Assembly: GCF_030816615.1 (NCBI RefSeq)
Contig: NZ_JAUSYD010000001.1
Location: forward strand, 6,098,501-6,162,500
Length of the DNA stretch: 64,000 nt
Direction: 5' to 3'
Origin: Streptomyces sp. B1I3
GTDB lineage: Bacteria; Actinomycetota; Actinomycetes; Streptomycetales; Streptomycetaceae
The position numbers were made by a program, and so were the translations under genes. How positions within the stretch are numbered: the stretch's first letter is position 1; the number at the start of each line of letters is the position of its first letter. The notes beneath the pieces are model-generated. The model did no database searches and was not told where the DNA came from. It saw only the letters and a program-made list of their open reading frames with translations. Shown here piece by piece: positions 15,733 to 24,020 of this stretch.

Positions 15733-16635
15733 ATGGACCTCTCCCCGCTCAAGGCGGCCCTCGCAGACGTTGTGGCGATCCCGGTGACCCCGTTCGCCGA
15801 GGACGGCGGCATCGACACCGCCGTCCACCGCGCTCTGCTGCGACGGCTCCTCGACGGCGGCGTCCGCGTCGTCACCCCGAACGGCAACACCGGGGAGTTC
15901 TACGCACTGACCCCCGACGAGCGGCGCGCGGTCACCGAGCTGACCATCGACGAGGCGGGCGGCCGGGCCACGGTCCTGGTGGGCGTCGGACACGACGTAC
16001 CCACCGCGGTGGCCGCCGCCGAGCACGCCAGGGACGCCGGTGCGGAGATGGTGATGGTGCACCAGCCCGTCCACCCGTACGTGTCCCAGGACGGCTGGAT
16101 CGACTACCACCGGACCATCGCCGAGGCCGTACCGGAGCTCGGCGTCGTCCCCTACATCCGCAATCCGCTGCTCGCCGGCGAACGGCTCGCCGAACTCGCC
16201 GACAGCTGCCCCAACGTCATCGGGGTGAAGTACGCGGTCCCCGACGCCGCACGCTTCGCGGCGTTCGCCCGCGACGCCGGCCTGGAGCGGTTCGTCTGGA
16301 TCGCCGGACTCGCCGAGTTGTACGCCCCCTCCTACTTCGCCACTGGCGCCACCGGCTTCACCTCCGGTCTCGTCAACGTCGCCCCCGGGGTTTCGCTGAG
16401 CATGCTCGAGGCGCTGCGGGCCGGTGACTACACCGCGGCGATGAAGGTCTGGGAGCAGATCCGCCGCTTCGAGGACCTGCGCGCCGACCGGCAGTCCGCC
16501 GACAACGTGACCGTCGTCAAGGAAGCCCTGGCCGCGCTCGGCCTCTGCCGCCGCGACGTGCGCGCGCCGAGCCGGGTCCTGCCCGAGGCGCAGCGTGCCG
16601 AGGTCGCCGGCCTGGTCGCCGGGTGGTCCATATGA
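15733..16635 (+). CDS. DapA-family 2-keto-3-deoxy-sugar-acid dehydratase
   Basis: The 300-residue TIM-barrel aldolase-fold enzyme has TPNGNTGEFYALTPDERRAV (about 48-67), Tyr141 in VPYIRNP and the Schiff-base Lys166 in IGVKYAVPD. The RNPL loop in place of DapA's GRTG argues against lysine synthesis. Pairing with an IlvD/Edd dehydratase points to 2-keto-3-deoxy-L-arabinonate dehydratase, giving 2-oxoglutarate semialdehyde, or to a related aldolase. I chose ATG 15733, with GAAAGG upstream and the conserved MDLSPLK start; a GTG at 15679 overlapping the gntR stop would add 18 residues. Its own stop overlaps the next start by four bases. Confidence 0.82.
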   Translation: MDLSPLKAALADVVAIPVTPFAEDGGIDTAVHRALLRRLLDGGVRVVTPNGNTGEFYALTPDERRAVTELTIDEAGGRATVLVGVGHDVPTAVAAAEHARDAGAEMVMVHQPVHPYVSQDGWIDYHRTIAEAVPELGVVPYIRNPLLAGERLAELADSCPNVIGVKYAVPDAARFAAFARDAGLERFVWIAGLAELYAPSYFATGATGFTSGLVNVAPGVSLSMLEALRAGDYTAAMKVWEQIRRFEDLRADRQSADNVTVVKEALAALGLCRRDVRAPSRVLPEAQRAEVAGLVAGWSI

Positions 16636-18368
16636 CCGAGGGCACGAGCCGCATCGCTCCCGAGGAGCTGCGCAGCCACCAGTGGTACGGCACGGACGGG
16701 CTCCGCTCCTTCAGCCACCGCGCCCGCACCCGCCAGCTCGGCTACCTCCCCGAGGAGCACCTGGGCAAGCCGGTCATCGCGATCCTGAACACCTGGTCCG
16801 ACATCAACCCCTGCCACGTCCATCTGCGCGACCGTGCGCAGGCGGTCAAGCGCGGTGTGTGGCAGGCGGGGGGCTTCCCGCTCGAATTCCCGGTCTCCAC
16901 GCTCTCGGAGACCTTCCAGAAGCCGACACCGATGCTCTACCGCAACATGCTGGCGATGGAGACGGAGGAGCTGCTGCGCTCCTACCCCGTCGACGGCGCC
17001 GTGCTCCTGGGCGGCTGCGACAAGTCGACGCCCGCGCTCCTGATGGGCGCCGCGTCCGTCGACCTGCCGGCCGTGTTCGTGCCCGCCGGGCCGATGCTGC
17101 CGGGCCACTGGCGCAACGAGGTCCTCGGCTCGGGCACGGACATGTGGAAGTACTGGGACGACAAGCGGGCCGGGCTCATCGGCGACTGCGAGATGGCCGA
17201 ACTGGAGAACGGGCTCGCCCGCTCCCCGGGCCACTGCATGACGATGGGTACCGCCTCGACCCTGACGGCCGCCGCCGAGGCGCTGGGCGTCACGGTGCCC
17301 GGCGCCTCGTCCATCCCGGCCGTGGACTCCGGCCACGACCGCATGGCGGCGCAGTCCGGGCTCCGGATCGTCGAACTGGTGTGGCAGCAAATGACATTGT
17401 CGCGGATCCTCACGGCCGACGCGTACGAGGACGCCGTGGCCACCGTGCTGGCGCTCGGGGGCTCCACCAACGCCGTCATCCACCTGATCGCGATGGCGGG
17501 CCGCTCCGGCGTGAAACTCACCCTGGACGACTTCGACCGCATCGCCCGCACTGTCCCCGTCCTCGCCAACCTCCGTCCCGGCGGGAAGTACCTCATGGAG
17601 GACTTCCACTTCGCCGGCGGGCTGCCCGGATTCCTGGCGCAGCTCACCGACGTACTGCACCTGGACCGTCCCACCGTCGCGCACGGCACGATGCGCGAAC
17701 AGCTCGACGGGGCCCTGGTGCACGACACCGACGTCATCCGCGAGCGGGGCAACCCCCTGGCCGAGGAGGGCGGTGTGGCGGTGCTGCGGGGCAACCTCTG
17801 CCCCGACGGCGCGGTCATCAAGCACATCGCCGCCGAGCCGCACCTGCTGCGTCACACCGGGCCCGCGGTCGTCTTCGACGACTACAGGGAGATGCAGCGC
17901 ACGATCAACGATCCCGCCCTGGCCCTCACTCCGGACCATGTGCTGGTACTGCGCAACGCCGGCCCCAAGGGCGGCCCCGGGATGCCCGAGTACGGCATGC
18001 TGCCGATCCCCGACTACCTGCTGAAGCAGGGCGTACGGGACATGGTGCGGATCTCCGACGCCCGGATGAGCGGCACCAGTTACGGGGCGTGCGTCCTGCA
18101 CATCGCGCCCGAGTCCTTCGTCGGCGGGCCGCTCGCACTGGTCCGCACCGGCGACCTGATCACGCTGGACGTCGAGGCGCGGCTGCTGCACCTGGACGTG
18201 CCCGACGAGGAGCTGGAGCTCCGCAGGTCCGAGTGGACCGAGCCGCCCGCCCGCTACGGGCGCGGTTACGGGGCGCTCTACCAGGACCAGATCACCCAGG
18301 CCGACACCGGATGCGACTTCGCGTTCCTGGCCCGGCAGGGAGAGGTGCCCGACCCGTACGCGGGCTGA
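16632..18368 (+). CDS. IlvD/Edd-family sugar-acid dehydratase (L-arabinonate type)
   Basis: The 578-residue enzyme belongs to the IlvD/Edd dehydratases. Cys61 (NPCHVH), Cys129 (GGCDKSTPALLMGA) and Cys202 (SPGHCMTMGTAST) are spaced like the [2Fe-2S] ligands of L-arabinonate and D-xylonate dehydratases. Lys131 and the SDARMSGTSYG serine fit the catalytic lysine and serine of this family. It would dehydrate an aldonate to the 2-keto-3-deoxy acid used by the preceding DapA-type enzyme, whose stop it overlaps (ATGA at 16632-16635). Substrate preference (L-arabinonate, D-xylonate, D-galactonate) cannot be fixed by eye; neighbouring GH43 favours L-arabinonate. Confidence 0.85.
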   Translation: MTEGTSRIAPEELRSHQWYGTDGLRSFSHRARTRQLGYLPEEHLGKPVIAILNTWSDINPCHVHLRDRAQAVKRGVWQAGGFPLEFPVSTLSETFQKPTPMLYRNMLAMETEELLRSYPVDGAVLLGGCDKSTPALLMGAASVDLPAVFVPAGPMLPGHWRNEVLGSGTDMWKYWDDKRAGLIGDCEMAELENGLARSPGHCMTMGTASTLTAAAEALGVTVPGASSIPAVDSGHDRMAAQSGLRIVELVWQQMTLSRILTADAYEDAVATVLALGGSTNAVIHLIAMAGRSGVKLTLDDFDRIARTVPVLANLRPGGKYLMEDFHFAGGLPGFLAQLTDVLHLDRPTVAHGTMREQLDGALVHDTDVIRERGNPLAEEGGVAVLRGNLCPDGAVIKHIAAEPHLLRHTGPAVVFDDYREMQRTINDPALALTPDHVLVLRNAGPKGGPGMPEYGMLPIPDYLLKQGVRDMVRISDARMSGTSYGACVLHIAPESFVGGPLALVRTGDLITLDVEARLLHLDVPDEELELRRSEWTEPPARYGRGYGALYQDQITQADTGCDFAFLARQGEVPDPYAG

Positions 18369-18423
18369 AACCGGGCGAAGAGAATTCGGCGCACCCATCC
18401 GTCCGGTATGCCGAACGGCATGC

Positions 18424-18440
18424 GGTAAGCGCTTGCACCA
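18424..18440. promoter_or_regulatory. LacI-type operator before the ABC transporter
   Basis: GGTAAGCGCTTGCACC contains AAGCGCTT (18427-18434) in a near-palindromic setting typical of LacI/GalR-family operators. It lies about 90 bases before the first permease start. No LacI gene is adjacent; the only one in the window (51032-52066) seems tied to a different operator. A second inverted repeat, ATGCCG-AA-CGGCAT, lies at 18408-18421. Confidence 0.5.
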
Positions 18441-18527
18441 TGCACCGAACGTACGGCACATCCAGCACCACGAGCACCTCCCGCACCCCAGCACTGCTCA
18501 GCACCTCCCAGAGATCGGAGACGCGTC

Positions 18528-19463
18528 ATGGCCCAATCCGCAGCCGTGGCCACACCGCCGCCCAAGGCGAAAGCGCCCAGGCGCCGCTCGGCGACCCCCC
18601 GCCGCCTGCCGTATCTGCTGATAGCGCCCGCGGGCCTGCTGATGCTGGGCTTCATCGCCTATCCGGTGATCAGTGTCTTCTACTACAGCCTGCAGAACTA
18701 CAACGTCACCAAGCCGTGGCGGAACGGCTTCGCCGGTTTCGACAACTTCACCAGGATCTTCACCGAGGACGACCAGTTCTGGTCGACGCTCGGCTTCAGC
18801 GCCCAGTGGGTCGTCACCCAGGTCACCCTGCAGCTGGCGCTCGGCCTCGCGCTCGCCCTGATCGTCAATCAGACCTTCGTCGGCCGCGGCATCTCCCGGG
18901 CCATGGTCTTCTCTCCCTGGGCCGTCTCCGGCGTGCTCACCAGCACCATCTGGATCCTGCTCTACAACTCCTCGACCGGCTTCAGCCGGTACCTCGCCGA
19001 TGCCGGCATCGGCGAGTACGGCACCTCGGTGCTCTCCGACACCGGGACCGTCTTCTGGGCGGCGACCGTCTCCGAACTCTGGCGGGGCGTCCCCTTCTTC
19101 GCCATCCTCATCCTCGCCGACCTGCAGTCCGTGTCCAAGGAGCTGTACGAGGCGGCGTCGGTCGACGGCGCGGGCCGGCTGCGGCAGTTCTTCCACATCA
19201 CCCTGCCCCACCTGCGCGACGCGATCATCCTGGCCACCCTGCTGCGCGGTGTCTGGGAGTTCAACAACGTCGACCTCCTCTACACCCTCACCGGCGGCGG
19301 ACCGGCCGGGGAGACCACCACCCTGCCGCTCTACGTCGCCAACACAGGCATCGAGGGCCACGACTTCGGATACGCCTCCGCGCTCACCACCGTCGCCTTC
19401 GTGATCCTCCTCTTCTGCTCGATCGTCTATCTGCGCCTGAGCAAGTTCGGAGGCGAAAAGTGA
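18528..19463 (+). CDS. Carbohydrate ABC transporter permease (MalF type)
   Basis: The 311-residue integral membrane protein has a basic cytosolic N-terminus and six predicted helices starting at about residue 27 (LPYLLIAPAGLLMLGFIAYP). The EAA loop reads YEAASVDGAGRLRQFFHITLP (about 205-225) and would contact the shared ATPase. It belongs to the binding-protein-dependent CUT1 sugar importers. The start follows GGAGACG. The second permease starts within its stop (GTGA). The likely cargo is a pectin-derived or arabinose-containing oligosaccharide, inferred from neighbours. No ATPase gene is present, as is usual for Streptomyces transporters served by MsiK. Confidence 0.9.
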   Translation: MAQSAAVATPPPKAKAPRRRSATPRRLPYLLIAPAGLLMLGFIAYPVISVFYYSLQNYNVTKPWRNGFAGFDNFTRIFTEDDQFWSTLGFSAQWVVTQVTLQLALGLALALIVNQTFVGRGISRAMVFSPWAVSGVLTSTIWILLYNSSTGFSRYLADAGIGEYGTSVLSDTGTVFWAATVSELWRGVPFFAILILADLQSVSKELYEAASVDGAGRLRQFFHITLPHLRDAIILATLLRGVWEFNNVDLLYTLTGGGPAGETTTLPLYVANTGIEGHDFGYASALTTVAFVILLFCSIVYLRLSKFGGEK

Positions 19464-20377
19464 CCGCCGCACTCGCGGAGAAGAACAGCGCCCGCACCCC
19501 GGGCCCGTCCGTACGGCAGGACGGCCCGCCGCCCACCTCGCACCGCCGCTCCAGGCGTGAGCGTTCCTTCGACGACATACCGCGCTGGCAGATCTACGTG
19601 CCGCTCGGCATCTACCTCGTCTTCACGCTCATCCCGTTCTACTGGATGTTCCTCTTCGCCGTCCGGCCCGCCGGCTCCACCTCGCTGGTGCCGTGGCCGA
19701 TGACGGGGGAGCACTTCTCGAAGGTCTGGAACGAGCGCAGCTTCGCCGTCTTCTTCCAGAACAGCATGATCGTCGGCATCTGCACGCTGATCGCCACGAC
19801 CCTGGTCGCCCTGGCCGGCGGATACGCCCTGGCCCGGTTCGACTTCAGGATCAAGGGCGCGTTCATGCTGGCGCTGCTCTGCTCGCAGTTCATCCCGGGC
19901 GCACTGATGCTCGTACCGCTGTTCGAGATCTTCAAGAACCTCCAGATGATCAACTCGCTGGGCAGCGTCGTCATCGCGGAGACCGTCTTCCAGCTCCCCC
20001 TGTCGATCATCCTGATCAGCGGCTTCATCAAGAACGTGCCGGTCTCCCTGGAGGAGGCCGCCTGGGTGGACGGCTGCTCGCGCTTCAGGGCCTTCTGCGC
20101 GGTCGTCCTGCCGCTCCTGCGCCCGGGGCTGATCGCCGTCGGATCCTTCGCCTTCGTCCACAGCTGGAACCACTTCCTGTTCGCCCTGATGTTCCTCAGC
20201 GAGCAGGACAAGCAGACGATCCCGGTCGGCCTCAACACCCTGATCGGCGCGGACAGCGTCGACCTGGGGGCGCTGGCCGCGGGCGGCGTCATCGCCGCCG
20301 TGCCCGTGGTGATCGTCTTCGCCTTCATCCAGAAGTGGCTCATCACCGGCTTCAGCGCCGGCGCCGTGAAGGGATGA
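19460..20377 (+). CDS. Carbohydrate ABC transporter permease (MalG type)
   Basis: The 305-residue partner permease has a long hydrophilic N-terminus (about 1-45, Pro/Arg/Ser-rich), six predicted membrane helices, and the EAA motif LEEAAWVDGCSRFRAFCAVVLP (about 196-216). GTG 19460 overlaps the first permease by four bases and follows GGAGG. It would form the channel heterodimer with the upstream protein. The solute-binding protein gene comes 3.6 kb later, after three catabolic genes in the same apparent operon. Confidence 0.9.
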   Translation: MTAALAEKNSARTPGPSVRQDGPPPTSHRRSRRERSFDDIPRWQIYVPLGIYLVFTLIPFYWMFLFAVRPAGSTSLVPWPMTGEHFSKVWNERSFAVFFQNSMIVGICTLIATTLVALAGGYALARFDFRIKGAFMLALLCSQFIPGALMLVPLFEIFKNLQMINSLGSVVIAETVFQLPLSIILISGFIKNVPVSLEEAAWVDGCSRFRAFCAVVLPLLRPGLIAVGSFAFVHSWNHFLFALMFLSEQDKQTIPVGLNTLIGADSVDLGALAAGGVIAAVPVVIVFAFIQKWLITGFSAGAVKG

Positions 20378-21564
20378 CCCGGATGCGGATACGCGCCACC
20401 ACCACCCCCGTCCCGATCGTTCTCGCGGGCGCCCGGGGCCATGGACGCTGGCACCTCGCCAACGTCCGCCGTCTCCAGCACCAGGGTCTCGTCCGGCTCG
20501 CCGGCGTGTGCGAGCTGAACCCGCTGACGGACGAGGAGCTGGAAGCCTTCGCCGGGGAGATGCCCGCGCAGTCCCGCGACTTCGGCGCCCTCCTCGACTC
20601 CACCGGGGCCCGCGTCGCCATCGTCTGCACCCCCATCCCCACCCACACCGAGCTGGCCCTGACCGCGGCGGCCCGCGGTGTCCACCTCCTCCTGGAGAAG
20701 CCGCCCGCCGCGACCTGGGCCGACTACGCCCGCATGGCCGACGGCGTACGGGAGGCGGGCATCGCCTGCCAGATCGGCTTCCAGTCGTTCGGCTCGCACG
20801 CCGTGCCCGCCATCAGGGAGCTGGTGCGCACGGGGGCCGTCGGCACCGTACGCGGCTTCGGCGCCGCCGGAGCCTGGGTCCGCGACGACGCCTACTTCCG
20901 GCGGGCGCCCTGGGCCGGGCGGCGCCGGCTGGGCACCACCGACGTGGTCGACGGCGTCCTCACCAACCCCCTGGCACACGCCGTCGCCACCGCACTCGAA
21001 CTCGCCGGCCGGGGGAGGGCCGAGGACGTGGCGTCCATCGAGACCGAGCTCTTCCGCGCCCACGACATCGAGGCCGACGACACCAGCTGCGTCCGCGTCA
21101 CCACCACCGACGGGCCACCGGTCACCGTCGCCGTCACCCTCTGCGCCGAGCGGGCCGGTGAGCCGTACGTCGTCGTCCACGGCGACCGGGGCCGCATCAC
21201 CTTCTGGTACAAGCAGGACCGGGTCCTCGTCCAGCGCGCCGGGCACGGTCCCGAGGAAGCCGTGCACGGGCGGACCGACCTCCTGGAGAACCTCGTCGAC
21301 CACCTCGTCGACGGCACCCCGCTCCTCGTACCGCCGCACCGCACCGGCGCGTTCATGCGCGTCGTCGAAGCCGTACGGACCGCCCCCGAGCCCACCCCGC
21401 TTCCCGCGGACGCCTGGTACACCGAACCGGCCGCCGACGGCACCGGTACGCGGCGCATCGTGCGCGGCGTCGACGGGCTGGTCGCCGCGGGCGCCGACAC
21501 CCTCACCCTCTTCTCCGAACTCGGCGCCCCCTGGGCGCGACCCAGCGAGGTGAGCACATCGTGA
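20374..21564 (+). CDS. Gfo/Idh/MocA-family oxidoreductase
   Basis: The 396-residue enzyme has an N-terminal Rossmann domain (IVLAGARGHGRWHLANVRRL, about 15-35) and the family motif LLLEKPPAATWADYARM (about 105-121) with the catalytic Lys. A C-terminal alpha/beta substrate domain follows. The family oxidises or reduces sugars and inositols with NAD(P). ATG 20374 overlaps the permease stop by four bases, and the next gene starts within its own stop. Given the downstream GH43 and upstream aldonate dehydratase, an aldose 1-dehydrogenase role (for example L-arabinose) is attractive; some bacterial L-arabinose dehydrogenases belong to this family. This is inference. Confidence 0.87.
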   Translation: MTRMRIRATTTPVPIVLAGARGHGRWHLANVRRLQHQGLVRLAGVCELNPLTDEELEAFAGEMPAQSRDFGALLDSTGARVAIVCTPIPTHTELALTAAARGVHLLLEKPPAATWADYARMADGVREAGIACQIGFQSFGSHAVPAIRELVRTGAVGTVRGFGAAGAWVRDDAYFRRAPWAGRRRLGTTDVVDGVLTNPLAHAVATALELAGRGRAEDVASIETELFRAHDIEADDTSCVRVTTTDGPPVTVAVTLCAERAGEPYVVVHGDRGRITFWYKQDRVLVQRAGHGPEEAVHGRTDLLENLVDHLVDGTPLLVPPHRTGAFMRVVEAVRTAPEPTPLPADAWYTEPAADGTGTRRIVRGVDGLVAAGADTLTLFSELGAPWARPSEVSTS

Positions 21565-22385
21565 CCACCGCACTTCTCAGCTGCGCCGGACGCCCCGTCG
21601 GCCGTTACAGCTACGGGTCCGAGACGCACGGCCGCCCCTACCTCCACCCCGTCACCACCCTCGCGGGCATCCCCGTCACCGAGGAGCGCCCCGCCGACCA
21701 CATCCACCACCTGGGCGTCTCCGTCGCCGTCCCCGACGTGGCCGGACACAACTTCTGGGGCGGCAGGACCTTCGTCCGCGGCCAGGGCCCCACCGCGCTC
21801 GACAACCACGGGGTCCAGCGCCACCGCGGGTGGAAGCTCCGCGACCCGGACGGCTTCGTCCAGGAACTCGGCTGGGAGGCCGGCGGGACCGAGCTCCTGC
21901 GCGAGCACCGCACCGTCGCCGTCGGTGAACTCTCCGACACCGCCTGGGTCCTGGACTTCTCCTTCTCCCTCACCAACCGGGGCACCACCGCCCTGTCCAT
22001 CGGCAGCCCGGCCACCAACGGCCGTCCCGGCGCCGGATACGGCGGCTTCTTCTGGCGCGCCCCCAAGGAGTCCGCCGCCCCCGCCGTGTTCAGCGGCACC
22101 CGCGAGGGAGAGGAGGCGGTGCACGGCGCCCCCGCCGACTGGCTGGCCCTCGCAGGGGAGGGCTGGACCCTCGTCTTCGCCGGGGCGACCGAGGAGACCC
22201 GGCGCGACCCGTGGTTCGTGCGGGCCGCCGAGTACCCCGGCGTCGGCTCCTCCCTCGCCGCGGACCGCCGGCTGCCCGTCGAGGCGGGTGACACCGTCGT
22301 ACGCCGGATCGTCACCGTCGTCGCCGACGGCCGGCTCGACCGCGACACGGCCGCCGCCTACGTCCGCAAGGTGGTGACCGCGTGA
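21561..22385 (+). CDS. DUF6807 (PmoA-family) protein
   Basis: The 274-residue soluble protein matches the DUF6807/PmoA family: GRPYLHPVTTLAGIPVTEER (about 22-41), DHIHHLGVSVAVPDVAGHNF (about 44-63) and WGG, then a beta-rich body. The conserved histidines could bind metal or sugar. The family often accompanies Gfo/Idh/MocA oxidoreductases in sugar operons, but its reaction is not established; the PmoA name does not imply methane oxidation. GTG 21561 overlaps the oxidoreductase stop by four bases and the GH43 gene overlaps its end, so all three are coupled. A mutarotase or lactonase-like role is only a guess. Confidence 0.8.
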   Translation: MTTALLSCAGRPVGRYSYGSETHGRPYLHPVTTLAGIPVTEERPADHIHHLGVSVAVPDVAGHNFWGGRTFVRGQGPTALDNHGVQRHRGWKLRDPDGFVQELGWEAGGTELLREHRTVAVGELSDTAWVLDFSFSLTNRGTTALSIGSPATNGRPGAGYGGFFWRAPKESAAPAVFSGTREGEEAVHGAPADWLALAGEGWTLVFAGATEETRRDPWFVRAAEYPGVGSSLAADRRLPVEAGDTVVRRIVTVVADGRLDRDTAAAYVRKVVTA

Positions 22386-23923
22386 GCGGCCCGTCGAAGC
22401 CCCGCACCGCCGACCTCGGAGACGGCACCTACCGCAACCCCGTCCTCGACGCGGACTGGTCCGACCCGGACGTCGTGCGGGTCGGCGAGGACTACTACCT
22501 CACGGTGTCCAGCTTCGGCCGCGTACCAGGGCTGCCGCTGCTGCACTCCCGCGACCTGGTCAACTGGACGCTCGTCGGCCACGCCCTCGACCGGCTGGAG
22601 CCGGCCGCCGAGTTCGCGGTGCCCCGCCACGACTGCGGGGTGTGGGCCCCCTCGTTGCGCCACCACGCCGGCCGCTTCTGGATCTTCTGGGGCGACCCCG
22701 ACCACGGCATCCAGCAGATCAGCGCCGAGGACATCCGTGGCCCGTGGACCGCCCCGCATCTCCTGAAGGCGGGCAAGGGACTGATCGACGCCTGCCCGCT
22801 GTGGGACGAGGAGACCGGCGAGGCCTACCTCGTGCACGCATGGGCCAGGTCCCGGTCCGGCATCAAGAACCGGCTCACCGGCCACCGGATGAGCCCGGAC
22901 GGGCGAGAACTCCTCGACGAGGGCCGCACCCTCGTCGACGGCGACACGATCCCCGGCTGGTTCACCCTGGAGGGCCCCAAGCTCTACCGGCACGACGGCT
23001 ACTTCTGGATCTTCGCCCCGGCGGGGGGAGTGGAGACGGGCTGGCAGGGCGCCTTCCGCTCGCGGGAGTTCTGGGGTCCGTACGAGGAGCGGGTCGTCCT
23101 GTCCCAGGGCCGTACCGATGTCAACGGCCCGCACCAGGGCGGCTGGGTCAGGACAGGCGCAGGCGAGGACTGGTTCCTCCACTTCCAGGCCAGGGGCGCC
23201 TACGGCCGGGTGGTCCACCTCCAGCCGATGCGCTGGGAAGGGGGCTGGCCGGTCATCGGCGACGAGGGCGAACCCGTCCTCGTCCACCCCAAACCGAAGG
23301 CCGCCGAGCAGGCCGTGGAAGCGCCCGCCTCCAGCGACACCTTCCCCGGCGGGCGCCACGGCAGGCAGTGGCAGTGGACGGCCAACCCCCGGCCCGGCTG
23401 GACGGTCGAGCACGCGGGCGACGGGCTGCGGCTCAGCTGCGTACGGACCGCGTACGCGCACGACCTGCGGGCCCTGCCCAACGTCCTCGTCCAGCGGCTG
23501 CCCGCCGAGGAGTTCACCGTCGAGACGGGCCTCACCCTGCACAGCGACGAGCCGGGGGCCAAGGCCGGCCTCGCCGTCCTGGGCGACGCCTTCGCGTGGA
23601 TCGGCCTGGAAGCCGGTGCGGACGGGACCACCCGGCTCGTCCACCGGTACGCCGAGACCGTCGCCGAGCACGAACGGGACGCCGCACACGCCCGCCCCGC
23701 CCCGGGCTCCCACGTGCGGCTGCGCATCGAGGTCTCCCGGGGCGCCCGCTGCCGCTTCCACGCCGACACCGGCGACGGCGCCGGCTTCCGCCCCTCGGGC
23801 CAGGTCTTCGCCGCCACGCCCTGGCGCTGGGTCGGAGCACTGCTGGGCCTCTTCGCCACCGCGCCGGACGGTACGGGACCTTCCGGCACGGCCTGCTTCA
23901 CCGCGTTCCGCACCAGCCGCTGA
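22382..23923 (+). CDS. Intracellular glycoside hydrolase family 43 protein
   Basis: The 513-residue protein has a GH43 five-bladed propeller (about 15-310). YRNPVLDADWSDPDVVRVGE (about 17-36) carries the catalytic base Asp28, DCGVWAPSLRHHAGRFWIFW is the second blade signature, and FTLEGPKLY contains the acid Glu. A C-terminal beta-sandwich of about 180 residues follows. GH43 enzymes are arabinofuranosidases, arabinanases or xylosidases. There is no signal peptide, so it should cut imported oligosaccharides. GTG 22382 overlaps the DUF6807 stop. Linkage to an ABC importer and an arabinonate-type pathway favours alpha-L-arabinofuranosidase activity. Confidence 0.87.
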   Translation: MSGPSKPRTADLGDGTYRNPVLDADWSDPDVVRVGEDYYLTVSSFGRVPGLPLLHSRDLVNWTLVGHALDRLEPAAEFAVPRHDCGVWAPSLRHHAGRFWIFWGDPDHGIQQISAEDIRGPWTAPHLLKAGKGLIDACPLWDEETGEAYLVHAWARSRSGIKNRLTGHRMSPDGRELLDEGRTLVDGDTIPGWFTLEGPKLYRHDGYFWIFAPAGGVETGWQGAFRSREFWGPYEERVVLSQGRTDVNGPHQGGWVRTGAGEDWFLHFQARGAYGRVVHLQPMRWEGGWPVIGDEGEPVLVHPKPKAAEQAVEAPASSDTFPGGRHGRQWQWTANPRPGWTVEHAGDGLRLSCVRTAYAHDLRALPNVLVQRLPAEEFTVETGLTLHSDEPGAKAGLAVLGDAFAWIGLEAGADGTTRLVHRYAETVAEHERDAAHARPAPGSHVRLRIEVSRGARCRFHADTGDGAGFRPSGQVFAATPWRWVGALLGLFATAPDGTGPSGTACFTAFRTSR

Positions 23924-24020
23924 CGGCACGCCTCACAGACGCCCCCCACGGAAGTACAGAGCGACCCGCACCTGCGACACCAGCGATTTCACCGACAGTA
24001 CCGAGAGAGAAGAGCCGACG

